64,000 nt of DNA from Ancylobacter mangrovi (GCF_024752355.1 NZ_JANTHZ010000008.1:124001-188000), one strand, 5' to 3'; numbered from the stretch's first letter, positions 44,444-54,664 are shown. Program-made: numbers and translations. The notes: a model not told the origin generated them from the letters alone.

Positions 44444-45336
44444 CGCTCCTTGCCGCGGCCGACTTTGTCGACGGCCGTTGGGATGTTGTCATCGATGTCC
44501 AGGCAGCGGACTCATGACGCGTTGATCCAGACGCGTGTTGCGGCGAGCTTGAGTGCTGCAAGAAAGTTGTCGGGGCGGCGATCGTAGGGTATAGCGAGGC
44601 CCCGCATCTGCTTGATGCGGTTGAAAAAACGCTCGATCTGGGCCCTCCGGTGGTAGAGCCTTGGGCTGAAGGCGAAGGCCCGCTTGCGGATGACACGTGG
44701 CGGTACCTTGGCGAAGGCGCCGCGTTGCGTCGTCTCCGCGCGGATGGCGTCGGTGTCGTAGGCCTTGTCGGCGAGAAGAATGCCTCCCGGGGCGATGCGG
44801 GCCAGGAGTTCCCGCCCTGGAGGGGCATCGCCTGCCTGTCCCGCGGTGAGGGCAAGGCGGATCGGCTTGCCTTCAGCATCGACCAGCGCATGGATCTTGG
44901 TGGTCAGGCCGCCCCTCGAGAGTCCCTTGCAACGATCGTCATGCCCCCTTTTTGACCGCAGCGCGGTGCTGATGCACCCGGACACAGGAGCTGTCGATCA
45001 TCACAATGTCGCCGTCATAGGCGGCCGAGACCGCTTCCAGCAGATGGTCCCAGACCCCGGCGGCCTGCCAGCGCACGAAGCGGCTGTAGAGGGTCGTGCG
45101 CGGACCATAGGGCTCCGGCACATCCCGCCGCGGAGCGCCGGTACGAAAGCGCCAGAGGATGCCGTTGATCACCCGGCGATCGTCCACACGCGTCACGCGC
45201 GCACCTTGTTCGGCAGCAGCGGCGCGATGATCGCCCATTCCTCGTCGGACAGTTCGCGAGGGCGCATCTCTCAGGCTCCCGGTTCGGGAGCTTGAATCAC
45301 GACACGCTAAGGCGCGCAAATTTATGGAGCCACGCC
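44444..45336 (-). mobile_element. IS5-family (IS427-like) element inserted in istA
   Basis: Flanked by CTAG on both sides (44440-44443 and 45337-45340), the target duplication typical of many IS5-family elements. The right end on the plus strand reads GGAGCCACGCCC, like the remnant end at 42621-42632. The left end is only partly similar, so the boundary there is tentative. It contains the broken transposase at 44512-45266. Confidence 0.6.
44512..45266 (-). pseudogene. IS5-family (IS427 group) transposase, frameshifted
   Basis: The minus-strand start MRPRELSDEEWAIIAPLLPN runs into a stop after KVRA; a frameshift leads to VTRVDDRRVINGILWRFRTG and IVMIDSSCVRVHQHRAAVKK. At AAAAAGGGGG (about 44945-44954) the frame changes again to GHDDRCKGLSRGGLTTKIHA and ends RVWINAS. 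The A/G run is the usual programmed frameshift site of this group, but the N-terminal shift breaks the gene. DDE residues are otherwise kept. Confidence 0.85.
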
Positions 45337-45349
45337 CTAGCCGCGGCAC

Positions 45350-45943
45350 GTCACTCAGCACCCGGGAGGCGTGGTTGTGGGTATCGAACGGCAACCCGTG
45401 AGTCTGCGCGGCAGGTAGGCTCGCAGCGTAAACGCGCGGCTATAGGACAGTTTGACGTGAGCGACCTGCAGCTTGGTCCGCTCGCCGGCGATGATCGCCC
45501 AGTACGAAGGCCTCCGGCACCAAAGTGCCGCGGCGGCTGGTTTGCTGCTTGCGCAGCCGGGCTACCTTCCAGTCCCGCGCAAAGGTTACGACCCGATTGT
45601 ACGCCCCTTCGTAGCCGAGGCTCACCGGATCTGCTTGCTGCTGCTTGACCGTGCCTTTGTGTTTGCATGACTTGCCGACCTTGACCCGCAGCATCGTCGG
45701 CAGCTTGTCGGCATATGGATCGTGGTTGCTCGAGCGCTGAAGGACCTGAAATCGGGGTTCGAGGCCGCCCGCCCACAGGCACTTGCGGACTATGTACCGC
45801 GAGAGGCCGGTGCGGCGAGATATGTCCCCGATCGAACAACGAACCCGATGAGGCCAACTCCGAATGACGCTCAACAAATCCGTGTCGATTACTCCGATGT
45901 CCTCCGCGTGTACCGCGTGAGATGTGGTGAAAACATCGGTCAC
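45350..45943 (-). pseudogene. IS21 IstA transposase, N-terminal fragment
   Basis: The minus strand encodes RRTGLSRYIVRKCL (HTH), DPYADKLPTMLR, GYEGAYNRVVTFARDWKV and RRGTLVPEAF, characteristic of IS21 IstA before its DDE core. It shifts frame after PEAF and continues as GERTKLQVAHVKLSYSRAFT up to the IS5 boundary. It is the other half of the fragment at 44077-44420. Confidence 0.8.
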
Positions 45944-46065
45944 TCCTCGATGGAAAAAGCCACCTCCACCGGTTCAGATCTCAGTGGAATTCGATACTCG
46001 ATCTTCAGCGGCTCGTTTTTATCGACGAGACAGGTCTGTCCACCAAGATGGCCGCCCTTCCCTAG

Positions 46066-46897
46066 GCTCAGGACTCATTGATCAGAGCCAGAAGATGACG
46101 GCGGCTGCGATGCGGATGGCGGAGAAGAAGGTGTGGGCGCATCGGTCGTAGCGGGTGGCGATGCGGCGCCAGTCTTTCAGTTTTGCGAACAGGTTCTCGA
46201 CCTTGTGCCTCTGGCGGTAAAGGGCCTTGTCGTAGGCGAAGGGGCGTTTGCGGCTCCGCGACGAGGGAATGCAGGGTGCGATCCCCTTGGTGGTCAGCGC
46301 ATTCCGGAACCAGGCGCGGTCATAGCCCCGGTCAGCAATCAGGGTTCGGGCCGGTGGCAGGGTGTCGAGGACGAGGCGGGCGCCCTTGTGGTCGCTCATC
46401 TGGCCTTCGGTCAAAAGCATGACGATCGGCCGACCCTCGCCGTCGCAGACGGTGTGGAGCTTGGAGTTCAGGCCGCCCCTTGTGCGACCGATACGGCGGG
46501 GAACAGCCCCTTTTCTTAAGAGGCTCGCCGCGGTGCGGTGGGCCTTGAGATGGGTGGCATCGATCATGATGCGCTCAGGCTTCGGCCCTTCGCCGGCAAG
46601 GCTGGCGAAGATGCGATCGAACACCCCGAGCCGGCTCCAGCGGATGAAACGGTTGTAGAGCGACTTGTGCGGGCCGTAGGCCTTGGGCGCATCTTTCCAT
46701 TGCAGGCCATGCTTGATGACATACACGATGCCGCTCACCACCCGACGGTCATCGGCCCGCGGCACGCCATGGGCCAGGGGAAAGCACGGCGAGATCCGCG
46801 CCATCTGACGCTCGCTCAACAGGAACAAATCGCCCATCTCAGCCTCCTCGACGAAGACTGTGAATCACAGCTCAAATGCAATTAATAGGTCCTGAGC
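46066..46897 (-). mobile_element. IS5-family insertion sequence, intact
   Basis: Ends GCTCAGGAC and its inverse GTCCTGAGC are flanked by CTAG at 46062-46065 and 46898-46901, giving a 4-bp target duplication. The 832-bp element holds one uninterrupted transposase gene. It is inserted in the IS630 remnant, so it arrived after that element. Confidence 0.88.
46082..46837 (-). CDS. IS5-family transposase
   Basis: 251 aa, uninterrupted. N-terminal domain (PRADDRRVVSGIVYVIKHGL) and DDE catalytic core: Asp in IMIDATHLKAHRTA, Asp in LIADRGYDRAWFR and Glu in RQRHKVENLFAKLKDWRRIA. It cuts and joins the ends of its own element. One of the few transposases in this region that appears functional. Confidence 0.92.
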   Translation of the reverse strand: MGDLFLLSERQMARISPCFPLAHGVPRADDRRVVSGIVYVIKHGLQWKDAPKAYGPHKSLYNRFIRWSRLGVFDRIFASLAGEGPKPERIMIDATHLKAHRTAASLLRKGAVPRRIGRTRGGLNSKLHTVCDGEGRPIVMLLTEGQMSDHKGARLVLDTLPPARTLIADRGYDRAWFRNALTTKGIAPCIPSSRSRKRPFAYDKALYRQRHKVENLFAKLKDWRRIATRYDRCAHTFFSAIRIAAAVIFWL

Positions 46898-47440
46898 CTA
46901 GGGAGCGCCGTCGGGCTGGTGTTCCTCACGGACGACGGAAAACGACGACCTTCGCGGAGCCCCGAGCCTCGGCGGCATGACCGTCCGCTCGCCGACGACG
47001 GAGCCATGAACGACATGGTCTTCCTTGTCTTTGTCGAGCAGGTGCTGGCCCCTACGTTGAAGCCAGGGACGTCATCGAGATGGATAATCTGCCTGCCTAA
47101 GCACCCGCAGTCGCCGGCAAAGCCATCGAAAACGCCCGCGACACGTTTACGCTCGCGCCGCCCTACAGCCCTGACTTTAATAAGATCGAGAATGCCTCCG
47201 CAAAACTGAAAGACACCCTCCCGCCCGGGGCCGAACGCAGCATCTCTGCTCTGTGGGACGTCGTCGGGACCACAGTCGGCCTCTTCTCGATCAAAGAATG
47301 CATTATTAGGTCAAGGCAGACGGACATAACGTGAAGTCAATTGCAAAAACTCCGAATAATTAGGCGTTATCCGACCGCACCAAAGCGCCCTTACCGCACG
47401 CACGAATTGGCGTATACAACATCATATATTTGTCTATTTA

Positions 47441-49051
47441 TCATAATTCTGCATCCCAATTTAGTGTCATCTTTTTCGGCGCTGGAGAACCAAAATGCAC
47501 AACAAAGTCCGAACCGGACACCCCCCCCAACCACCACGTGGTGTCCCAACTTGTACTAATCCGTATCGAATTAGGAACCCCGCTCATATTATGAGGAATG
47601 ACAACGTGAGATGAATTCTTGTTTACAAATATTACTCCTCTTTCCGCCAAACGGACACCGCTAAGTGAACCTGGCAAGTATTTGTCACTAAATGAATGGT
47701 ATGTCAACTCCTGTGCCGACACCTTGTTAACTGCCGTTTGAACATTTGCTCCGACAAATGAAACGCGCGGACCATCCACAATCATACCGCACTGCAAAAA
47801 ATAGCTACTAATTACGGTGGCTATCGACTTCGTCTTCCACCCCAATAAACAAACCGCTTGCCCAAGAAATGAACACCCAACCATAATTACTCTACTCGTA
47901 TCGCCATGAGTAGCCGATTTCATATCGATTCCAGTCAACACGTATTCAAACATGCAATTATTCAATTGAAATGCGTGGGTTAGACGTGAATCGACAGGCT
48001 CCGTACTTATATATTTTACGCCGGTGGTATGTTTATTGTCCCCATCCCCGCTCATAAACGCGCCAAGATGACACGACGAGAGAGAGAGCTGAAATATAGC
48101 GGCCCCGCGGCCCGCCTCTCGCTCGATTGCGAGGCAAGCAGGAGAGAATTCTTTGTTTCGAAATTTTCCACAATAAATCCACGAACTGGACACAGAAAAA
48201 TGATCCTCATTTTCTGTTTGAGTTTTCGGTAAAACAATATAAATGCCATACCCATTTACAATTATAAGAACATTTCTAAATTCTGTATACTGCACCCAAT
48301 TCGTTTTAATTCCATGCGCAACCGTTGTTCCGTCTAACACAAAAGGACCAACTACACTGTCAGATATAGTCGTATTGTCGGCAAAATCGAGAAGTACACA
48401 TTCGCCAGAATGGTTCCCAGCGGGTGCAACATGTAAATTACAAATTCTTGTGCCAATCGTCTTGGTGCCGGTTTTCATGCCATCTGGTAACAACTCCGCC
48501 TTGCCCACTATCAGGCGAGCATTGTTCGTGCCACTCAGGCGACTAGCGGGGCCAACGCCGCGTAACGTAATATTATGACCTAAGATACGGACGTCTTTCG
48601 AAAACGAAAACCTCCCCTGAGGAATAAATAATTCACCGCCTCCCTTTGCTGAAAGATAGTCTAGAGCGTCTTGAAGCTCTTTAAAAACATCTCCCCCGTC
48701 GCCTTTGGCCCCAAAGGCAAAAAGTGACACATTCCCGTCAACCATTTCCCACCAGCGCCCGTCAGCTGTCTGCAGTTTCCCCGGGTGTGAAGGTTCATTC
48801 ACGGAGGCCCGGTAAGTGGCCGGACTGAATGGCACGTCTTCAGCGTAGCTCGAAATAACCAGAGAATGAACGTCAGTCGAGAAGCGTCGCGCCTTGGCGG
48901 CCGCGAAAGTCAGGCGCTCAACAGAGGTAATCTCAGACGTGACGTTCGCTGAAGCGCCATCGCCAGCCGAGTTCGCAGTAGTATATGCGATCATTCCGGA
49001 GGTCAGAAATCCTCTGCGTGAGAGGTGTTGACGTCGAGAGTTTCTACACAT
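47441..49051 (-). CDS. Tat-exported right-handed beta-helix (pectate-lyase-like) protein
   Basis: 536 aa from ATG 49051, with CGGAG upstream; ATG 49075 would add eight residues. The N-terminus has a twin-arginine signal (LSRRGFLTSGMIAYTTANSA). From about residue 95, LFAFGAKGDGGDVFKELQDA, then LSAKGGGELFIPQGRFSF, is the start of a Pectate_lyase_3/tailspike-like beta-helix; irregular beta-strand repeats run to the C-terminus. It may trim or modify the exopolysaccharide of the island. No catalytic residues can be assigned. AT-rich, minus strand, isolated between IS630 and ISL3 copies. Confidence 0.8.
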   Translation of the reverse strand: MCRNSRRQHLSRRGFLTSGMIAYTTANSAGDGASANVTSEITSVERLTFAAAKARRFSTDVHSLVISSYAEDVPFSPATYRASVNEPSHPGKLQTADGRWWEMVDGNVSLFAFGAKGDGGDVFKELQDALDYLSAKGGGELFIPQGRFSFSKDVRILGHNITLRGVGPASRLSGTNNARLIVGKAELLPDGMKTGTKTIGTRICNLHVAPAGNHSGECVLLDFADNTTISDSVVGPFVLDGTTVAHGIKTNWVQYTEFRNVLIIVNGYGIYIVLPKTQTENEDHFSVSSSWIYCGKFRNKEFSPACLAIEREAGRGAAIFQLSLSSCHLGAFMSGDGDNKHTTGVKYISTEPVDSRLTHAFQLNNCMFEYVLTGIDMKSATHGDTSRVIMVGCSFLGQAVCLLGWKTKSIATVISSYFLQCGMIVDGPRVSFVGANVQTAVNKVSAQELTYHSFSDKYLPGSLSGVRLAERGVIFVNKNSSHVVIPHNMSGVPNSIRISTSWDTTWWLGGVSGSDFVVHFGSPAPKKMTLNWDAEL

Positions 49052-49408
49052 ATCGAACTCCGAACCACATTTCATTGCGAAACAGTCAACTATGATCAGT
49101 CATATTGCATGTGAGCATACCCTTTTAGGCGAATTTTAGGCTTGATGCTGACTTTATCCGAAAATGAAATCGTCCCTAATTAAGCCGCATTCGTGTCGCG
49201 GCCGCACCTGCGGTGCCAGGCAGCCGGAGAGCTATCTCCATTTCCAGTCGAAGGAGCGCCGGGAAGTAGTGGCTCGGCGTTCTTCGCGGTGACGGCTGTC
49301 AAACGGCGTTGGAACGGGACCCTTGATCGGCGTTCAAAAGGGGCTCTGACTCACTTTCGATGGAGTTGAGCGTCGGGTTGGAATTGGTTCACGTGGAGAA
49401 TCAATGCC
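49052..49408. other. gene-free stretch upstream of the beta-helix gene
   Basis: About 357 bp. The left 100 bp is AT-rich and is probably the promoter of the beta-helix gene. The right part (from about 49190) is GC-rich and probably belongs to the ISL3 element. No coding region or clear terminal repeat was identified. Confidence 0.45.
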
Positions 49409-50964
49409 ATGGGTCAGCATTTACGGGTCTCGGAGCTGGTGCCGCGCGGGTTTGTCGTCGACGAAGTGGTCGGCACGGATTCCGGCATCCGGACCTGCCT
49501 CCGTGCCTCCAGCGCGAGCAGTTGCTGCCGGGGATGTGAGGGGACCTCAACGCGCGTTCATAGCCGCTATGCTCGGCAGCTAGCGGATCTGCCGCTTTCT
49601 GGCAGGCCGGTTCGTCTTGTTGTTATGGCGCGGCGCTTTCATTGCGATGCGGTTCTCTGCCCTCGCCGCATCTTCACGGAGCGCTTCGAAAGCGGGGCGC
49701 TGCTGCCATGGTCCTGGCGCACATCCCGGCTCGATCAGATTATCCACCATCTCGGGCTTGCTTTGGGCGGCCGACCTGCGGCGCGCTTTGCGCAAAGGCT
49801 GATGCTGCCGGCCAGCAACGACACGCTGCTCCGGGTGATCCGAAGAAGAGGCCGCCCGCCCCTGATTCCGCCTGCCGTGATCGGCATTGACGACTGGGCC
49901 TGGCGACGCAATCAGCGCTATGGAACATTGATCTCGATCTGGAGAGGCGCCAGACCATCGCCCTGTTGCCCGACCGGGAGCCGGCAACAGCGCAGGCATG
50001 GCTTAGGGCCCAACCGCAGATCACCATTGTCGCCCGGGACCGGGGTGGCGGCTATGCCCTGGCCGCAGCCAAGGTCGTTCCAGCAGCGACACAGGTCGCC
50101 GATCGCCGGCACCTGATGGAGAATGCGAGCCGGGCCTTCGTCGACGCCGTTCGCAAATCCATGCGCCAGACTCGTGCCGCCGTCGGCACATCCACCATCA
50201 ACCCGAATCTGCTGACCGCTGCCGAACGCATCCAGTATGAAGGATATCTGCACCATGAGGAGACCAACGGGGTCATTCTCGACCTCGCAAAGGCTGGGGT
50301 GACGATCAAGGATATCGTTCGCCGCACCGGGTACAGCCGCGGTCTGGTCCGGCGTGTCCTGCGCGGGCAGCGCTCGGATGTCTTCCGCACCCGTGAGAGC
50401 TCTCTTGAGCTACTCCTGCCCTGGCTCGACGCGCAATGGGCGGCTAGGCATCGGAACGGTGCGGAACTCTGGCGCCGGCTCCTACAGCAGGGGTTTCGCG
50501 GCAGCCTGAGGGTCGTTACGGAATGGGCCACGCGTCGCAGGCGAGTCGAGGCGGTCGAGGGCGGCGGCCTGAACCGGACGCCATCGGCGCGAACCCTTGC
50601 ACGATTGATTACCCTCGCCCGCGATCAACTCTCCAGATCCGAAACCGTGTTGATCGCGGCGACCGAGAGCGGCGTTCCCTCGCTTGTCGAGGCCCGCGAG
50701 ATCATCGCCGCCTTCCAGACCATGATCCGTAACAAGGCTCTTGCCGATCTCGGTCCTTGGCTGGAACTTGCGGACTCAAGCCTCGTCGCCGCCTTTGGGC
50801 GTGGCGTGAAAAACGATCACGCTGCCGTCGCCGCGGCCATCACGTCTGCCTGGTCCAACGGCCAGACCGAGGGCCAGATCACCAAGCTCAAGCTAGTGAA
50901 GCGCCAAATGTACGGGCGCGGGAAACTCGACCTGCTAGAGGCACGCCTCGCCGCCCCAGCATAA
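49409..50964 (+). pseudogene. ISL3-family transposase, single-base deletion
   Basis: 49409-49930 encodes the N-terminus: a zinc-ribbon-like Cys region (SSCCRGCEG), then VIGIDDWAWRRNQRYGTLI with the first catalytic Asp. The frame then shifts. From about 49940 the second frame continues DLERRQTIALLPDREPATAQ, ARDRGGGYALAAAKV (second Asp), SNGQTEGQITKLKLVKRQMY (Glu) and ends LAAPA. Comparison with the expected CDLERR suggests loss of one G near 49935. It would otherwise be a complete ISL3 (IS1165-like) transposase. Confidence 0.88.
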
Positions 50965-50980
50965 AGGGCGCCAACAAATA

Positions 50981-51001
50981 TGCGTCAGTGCCACTGACGC
51001 A
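50981..51001 (+). terminator. hairpin after the ISL3 transposase
   Basis: TGCGTCAGTG (50981-50990) and CACTGACGCA (50992-51001) form a near-perfect stem 17 bp after the transposase stop. No T-run follows. It may be a terminator or part of the element's end. The stretch 51002-51218 holds nothing recognisable. Confidence 0.4.
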
Positions 51002-51218
51002 CGCCGATTCACAGTTACGAATCTGAACCCCAAGCAACATCCATTCAAACACAATTATAACTCCCTAGCGACCGACGACGGTCATCCCCTCCTCATCTGA
51101 GGAGACAACGTTCCCCGATCCGGAAACATATCGAGCGCGGAATAGAGAGTCACTTACGTTAACCCCGATCAACTTGAGCCGGATCTCGGCAGACAGCAGT
51201 CTTCATCCTCCACTAACA

Positions 51219-52082
51219 TCAACAATTATGCAATGTGCGCAAAGGAAGAATGCGGGCGGGACGACGAGGAAGGAAAGGACCCACGCAGAGGCTTACAAGA
51301 CGAACAAAGGCGGTGCGCGATATCGCCCACTTTCCCCTCATGAGAGAAACGAATAGACGAGCTATAGTACGAATAATTGCGAATATATAACCGACATAAT
51401 AGCCATGCTGAACCAAAGTGGCACCGTTTCCAAGACCATAAAAAAATGCTCGCTCAATTCCGTTATTGACATCGTCGTTCAATGGAGGGTGATCAATTAA
51501 CAACGATGCAATTCTAGTACCACGCTTCCCAGCAGCAATAAGGCGCACGCCAAAATCGAAACCTTCACTTGATCCGTGAACGCACCCAATTCCAAGCGTC
51601 GGATCAAAGCGATAATTATTAAAATCAGATCTATATAACATGAGGCCGGGCTCCCACATGTTAGCCATAATAGTACGCCTATTCAAAACCACATCATGTG
51701 AAATCGGCTCGCACGCCTTGACCCTCCCAGTAGATCGGATGTTACACGTCAAAAAATCAATGTTTCGTTTTCTCAGTTCGGATTCAGCCCTTTGGAAAAA
51801 GTCATTTCCCACGGGATAGGTATCGTCGTCGAGAAAACAAATCAATTCGTGCTTCGCAATCTTTGCGCCACGGTTACGAACTTCGCCCGACCCGCAAATA
51901 TCGGTCATAACGATATTTGCACCCTCGATTTCAATTCGAAACGACGGATTTAAAACTTGACAAACGATTATTATTTCGAGCTCTATACGATCCTGCAGCT
52001 GAAGGCATCGAATGATTTCCTTCAGTTTTTGCTCGCGCCCCGAGCCCTCAATAGTGCAAATTACAACCGAAACGGCCATCAT
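51219..52082 (-). CDS. glycosyltransferase family 2
   Basis: 287 aa. GT-A fold: VSVVICTIEGSGREQKLKEI at the N-terminus, a GSGEVRNRGAKIAKHELICF segment, and the nucleotide-sugar/metal motif FLDDDTYP. The C-terminal part has a possible amphipathic or membrane helix (YYVGYIFAIIRTIARLFVSL). It would transfer a sugar to the polysaccharide repeat unit on the cytosolic face. ATG 52079 is an alternative start. AT-rich, followed upstream by another glycosyltransferase on the same strand. Confidence 0.88.
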   Translation of the reverse strand: MMAVSVVICTIEGSGREQKLKEIIRCLQLQDRIELEIIIVCQVLNPSFRIEIEGANIVMTDICGSGEVRNRGAKIAKHELICFLDDDTYPVGNDFFQRAESELRKRNIDFLTCNIRSTGRVKACEPISHDVVLNRRTIMANMWEPGLMLYRSDFNNYRFDPTLGIGCVHGSSEGFDFGVRLIAAGKRGTRIASLLIDHPPLNDDVNNGIERAFFYGLGNGATLVQHGYYVGYIFAIIRTIARLFVSLMRGKWAISRTAFVRLVSLCVGPFLPRRPARILPLRTLHNC

Positions 52083-52212
52083 CTCGATTTCCCGCAGCTT
52101 GATATCGTTGCTTAAATAAAAACGACATATTATCTATATTCTATGACAACATAGATAATCAAACTTACACGCTAAATAATCCGACCGCTCTTGGGTTTAC
52201 AAAACTTATCTC

Positions 52213-53259
52213 CTAAAACGCCTTAACAATATCAGAAAACCGCTTAGCCGCAGCAGATATAGAGTACTTTTCTATAACTTCGTATGATCTCTCAATTAGT
52301 TGAGTGACCTGCACGACGCTCAGCGTCGATGCCCATTCCAAAGAAGATGAAAGTCCGATAACGTCATTCGAACACACGAGTTCGGGAGATATAAAATTGA
52401 TCATCTCCGAACATCCACAGGCGTCAGTCGCAATTACCAATCGCTGTCGCTCGAGCGCTTCATTAGCGACCAGGCCCCAGGGATCCGCGAGCGACGGAAT
52501 GACAAGTAGTTGTATATTATTAAAGAACTCCTCCTTGTCGTCGCCAACGACGTAGCCATGCCAGACGATACGAACATCCTCAGATACCCCCGAAAATCCA
52601 CCGACATGCAACCGTAACGAGGGATCGGGGAGCTTGGAGAAAGCAGCGACCAACGCTTGTACATTCTTACGCCGATCGGCAGACCCAAGATAGCCAAAGC
52701 TACGAATAGGGCCTCGTATCGGCGGCGAGGGGGGGCGACTTGGAGGTGGTACAGCTTGAATCATTCGGCGAATAGGTCTACTAATTTGTAAATAATTTAG
52801 ATATTTGTCGGACATTTCAGAAAACGATAAGATAACGTTGGACAACTTCGAGAGTATTCTAGTGCTCGTCTCTTGAAAAATTAATTTTAGCCTCCCCTTG
52901 AACTGATCGGGAATGTGCTCGACCCAAAGACCAATCTTGCAGCCAAACAGTCGAAATATAACTGCCCAAGCAATCATGCATAAATTAGTTGGGTTATTGT
53001 CAAGCAATATCACTATTCGGCCGGACGTAAATGCAAACAATGGAACCAAAAATAATACATTTTTAAAAATCGAAATGTGGCGCAATTGAATAGATCGATA
53101 GGGAACGTCATCCGGCTCTGACCAAAGACGGCCTTCATCTCCAGGCTGGTGCGCGTAGAGGACCATTAACTCGATTCCGGAACCATGCAGTTCGCGAAAA
53201 AGGGCATCTCTTGCGGGAGTGTAGTAATTCTGAAAAATTATTATTTTAGTGGCCGCCAT
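52213..53259 (-). CDS. glycosyltransferase family 4
   Basis: 348 aa from ATG 53259, which shares a base with the stop of the WecG-like gene (TGATG), so the two are coupled; the frame extends six codons further upstream. GT-B features: RSFGYLGSADRRKNVQALVA and, near the C-terminus, PSLADPWGLVANEALERQRL as the donor-binding E-x7-E region. AVIFRLFGCKIGLWVEHIPD belongs to the acceptor half. It adds a sugar to the repeat unit begun by neighbouring enzymes. Confidence 0.87.
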   Translation of the reverse strand: MAATKIIIFQNYYTPARDALFRELHGSGIELMVLYAHQPGDEGRLWSEPDDVPYRSIQLRHISIFKNVLFLVPLFAFTSGRIVILLDNNPTNLCMIAWAVIFRLFGCKIGLWVEHIPDQFKGRLKLIFQETSTRILSKLSNVILSFSEMSDKYLNYLQISRPIRRMIQAVPPPSRPPSPPIRGPIRSFGYLGSADRRKNVQALVAAFSKLPDPSLRLHVGGFSGVSEDVRIVWHGYVVGDDKEEFFNNIQLLVIPSLADPWGLVANEALERQRLVIATDACGCSEMINFISPELVCSNDVIGLSSSLEWASTLSVVQVTQLIERSYEVIEKYSISAAAKRFSDIVKAF

Positions 53260-54038
53260 CAAGCGCCTCGATTCCAAATATCATCTCGAACTGCAGCCCA
53301 AAAATACCAAGAATGAAGAAGGTAGCGACGGGCGAGGCGGCGTGGCTCCTGACCAAGCCGCCATAACCATTCTGTTCCGGTTCTCCGCATCCAACTTGGC
53401 GCTCGTTTCTTCATGCCTGTCTTGAATTCGAGCGCAGCGCCGACGCAGAAGGCGTAGAGATCACCCAGCTCGTTTCGATGCGAGTGGATCCACAACTCCG
53501 ATTTGGGTGAGCCGACCCCGAAGAAAAGGTGTGTACACCGGTGCATTCTTATAATGTAAGCAAGCCGTTCGTCCTCCGCGGCGATATCCGAAAAGCCATA
53601 CGGGGGTGTTATATAAGCTACCGACATCTCGGAAAATCCTCTCGAGCGCAGCTCCGAGACGAGCGCCAACCCAACCTCGTCGCATGCAGTCACAAAAAAG
53701 GGACGGTCTGTCGCTGGATTGAGCAGGTCGAACAATTGAGCAAAAAGGTCAGCACCCGTGATGCGGCATGGGACTGTGCTCCCACGCAACCTGGCGTAGG
53801 CCAGCACGGGCATTCCGTCGATTGTCCTCAGCCATGCGTCACTGTAAGCATGTCGGAAGGCTGGCGAGACGCGCAATCTGCAGATGTGGTCGAGGTTGGC
53901 CGTCACCACACAACGTACACCGCCGTCAAGTGGGACAGGATTGGCGACGATAAACTCAACGATTGATTTCATCCGAGCTGGCGAAAAACGGAAGCCAAAA
54001 ATCGGAGGATCGGTTTCGTATGGGAGAATATTATTCAT
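53259..54038 (-). CDS. WecG/TagA/CpsF family glycosyltransferase
   Basis: 259 aa. Family hallmarks: VVTANLDHICRLRVSPAFRH at about 45, IDGMPVLAYARLRG, RITGADLFAQLFDL, LFFGVGSPKSELWIHSHRNE and a C-terminal arginine-rich membrane-binding tail (RAPSWMRRTGTEWLWRL). Enzymes of this family add the second sugar (ManNAc, ManNAcA or glucose) to a lipid-linked first sugar. Together with the downstream GT4 and GT2 it forms a minus-strand polysaccharide operon. Confidence 0.92.
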   Translation of the reverse strand: MNNILPYETDPPIFGFRFSPARMKSIVEFIVANPVPLDGGVRCVVTANLDHICRLRVSPAFRHAYSDAWLRTIDGMPVLAYARLRGSTVPCRITGADLFAQLFDLLNPATDRPFFVTACDEVGLALVSELRSRGFSEMSVAYITPPYGFSDIAAEDERLAYIIRMHRCTHLFFGVGSPKSELWIHSHRNELGDLYAFCVGAALEFKTGMKKRAPSWMRRTGTEWLWRLGQEPRRLARRYLLHSWYFWAAVRDDIWNRGA

Positions 54039-54293
54039 TAACGTTATCGATCATGAGGGACGAAGTGGGAAGGGTGTACGAGAACTAGCGCGCAGCTACT
54101 TCGACCACGCCGATTCAAAACGAGCCTCAATGACTTTTGCCGATGAAAGGTGCCGCACAACTCAGCCTAACGCAGGCGAGGAAGACAAAGGTTTCATTAT
54201 TCATTGCCAGTCAGGCTCCTTACCCGTAACCCTCTGCAAGGGTTTGTTGACGCGAGGCCTCTTCTTCATTCGGAAACGAGGCCTCTTGCAAAC

Positions 54294-54605
54294 TTACACA
54301 ACCCTTCGGTCAGAAGGGTCATTTGGCACCAGACTAAGCTCGACGAACTTACTCCCAGTAGCGTCTGCAAGGTCACAAAAGGACTCCTCTAGACGTCTAA
54401 TATCATCTATCAGCTCCCGGTCAGCAGCTGTTTCGATCAGTGTTGTGCGGGCCATTCTCAATGCCTGCACGTGGATCTCGAGAGCGTGGTAAATTCGTCC
54501 AGCTTGCTCAGACGTCGTCGCAGAGTTGTCTAAGACTTTCTGCACTTGTGTCGATAATACCGAGAGTTGTTCGGTGCGGCATCTCAGAAATAGTGGCCAG
54601 TCCAT
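54294..54605 (-). CDS. hypothetical helical protein
   Basis: 103 aa from ATG 54605 with GGAGAG seven bases upstream; a GTG at 54635 would add ten residues. Predominantly helical (LSVLSTQVQKVLDNSATTSE, then GRIYHALEIHVQALRMARTT). No family recognised. It lies between the WecG-like gene and an IS3 remnant. The 255-bp gap on its left (54039-54293) has no gene. Confidence 0.5.
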   Translation of the reverse strand: MDWPLFLRCRTEQLSVLSTQVQKVLDNSATTSEQAGRIYHALEIHVQALRMARTTLIETAADRELIDDIRRLEESFCDLADATGSKFVELSLVPNDPSDRRVV

Positions 54606-54664
54606 AAGAATGCTCTCCGTCAACTTTCTATTCACATGGATATTTCAATGGAGGTGCCGGCGGC

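Larger units (their letters stand above)
46012..47334 (+). pseudogene. IS630-family transposase remnant, interrupted by an IS5 element
   Basis: 46012-46060 encodes LVFIDETGLSTKMAAL, the DDE segment with the first catalytic Asp of IS630 transposases. The IS5 element follows. From 46902 the remnant resumes, with several frameshifts: [19 protein letters not shown] and LWDVVGTTVGLFSIKEC mark the C-terminus, ending at TGA 47332-47334. Only this C-terminal two thirds survives. Confidence 0.75.
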
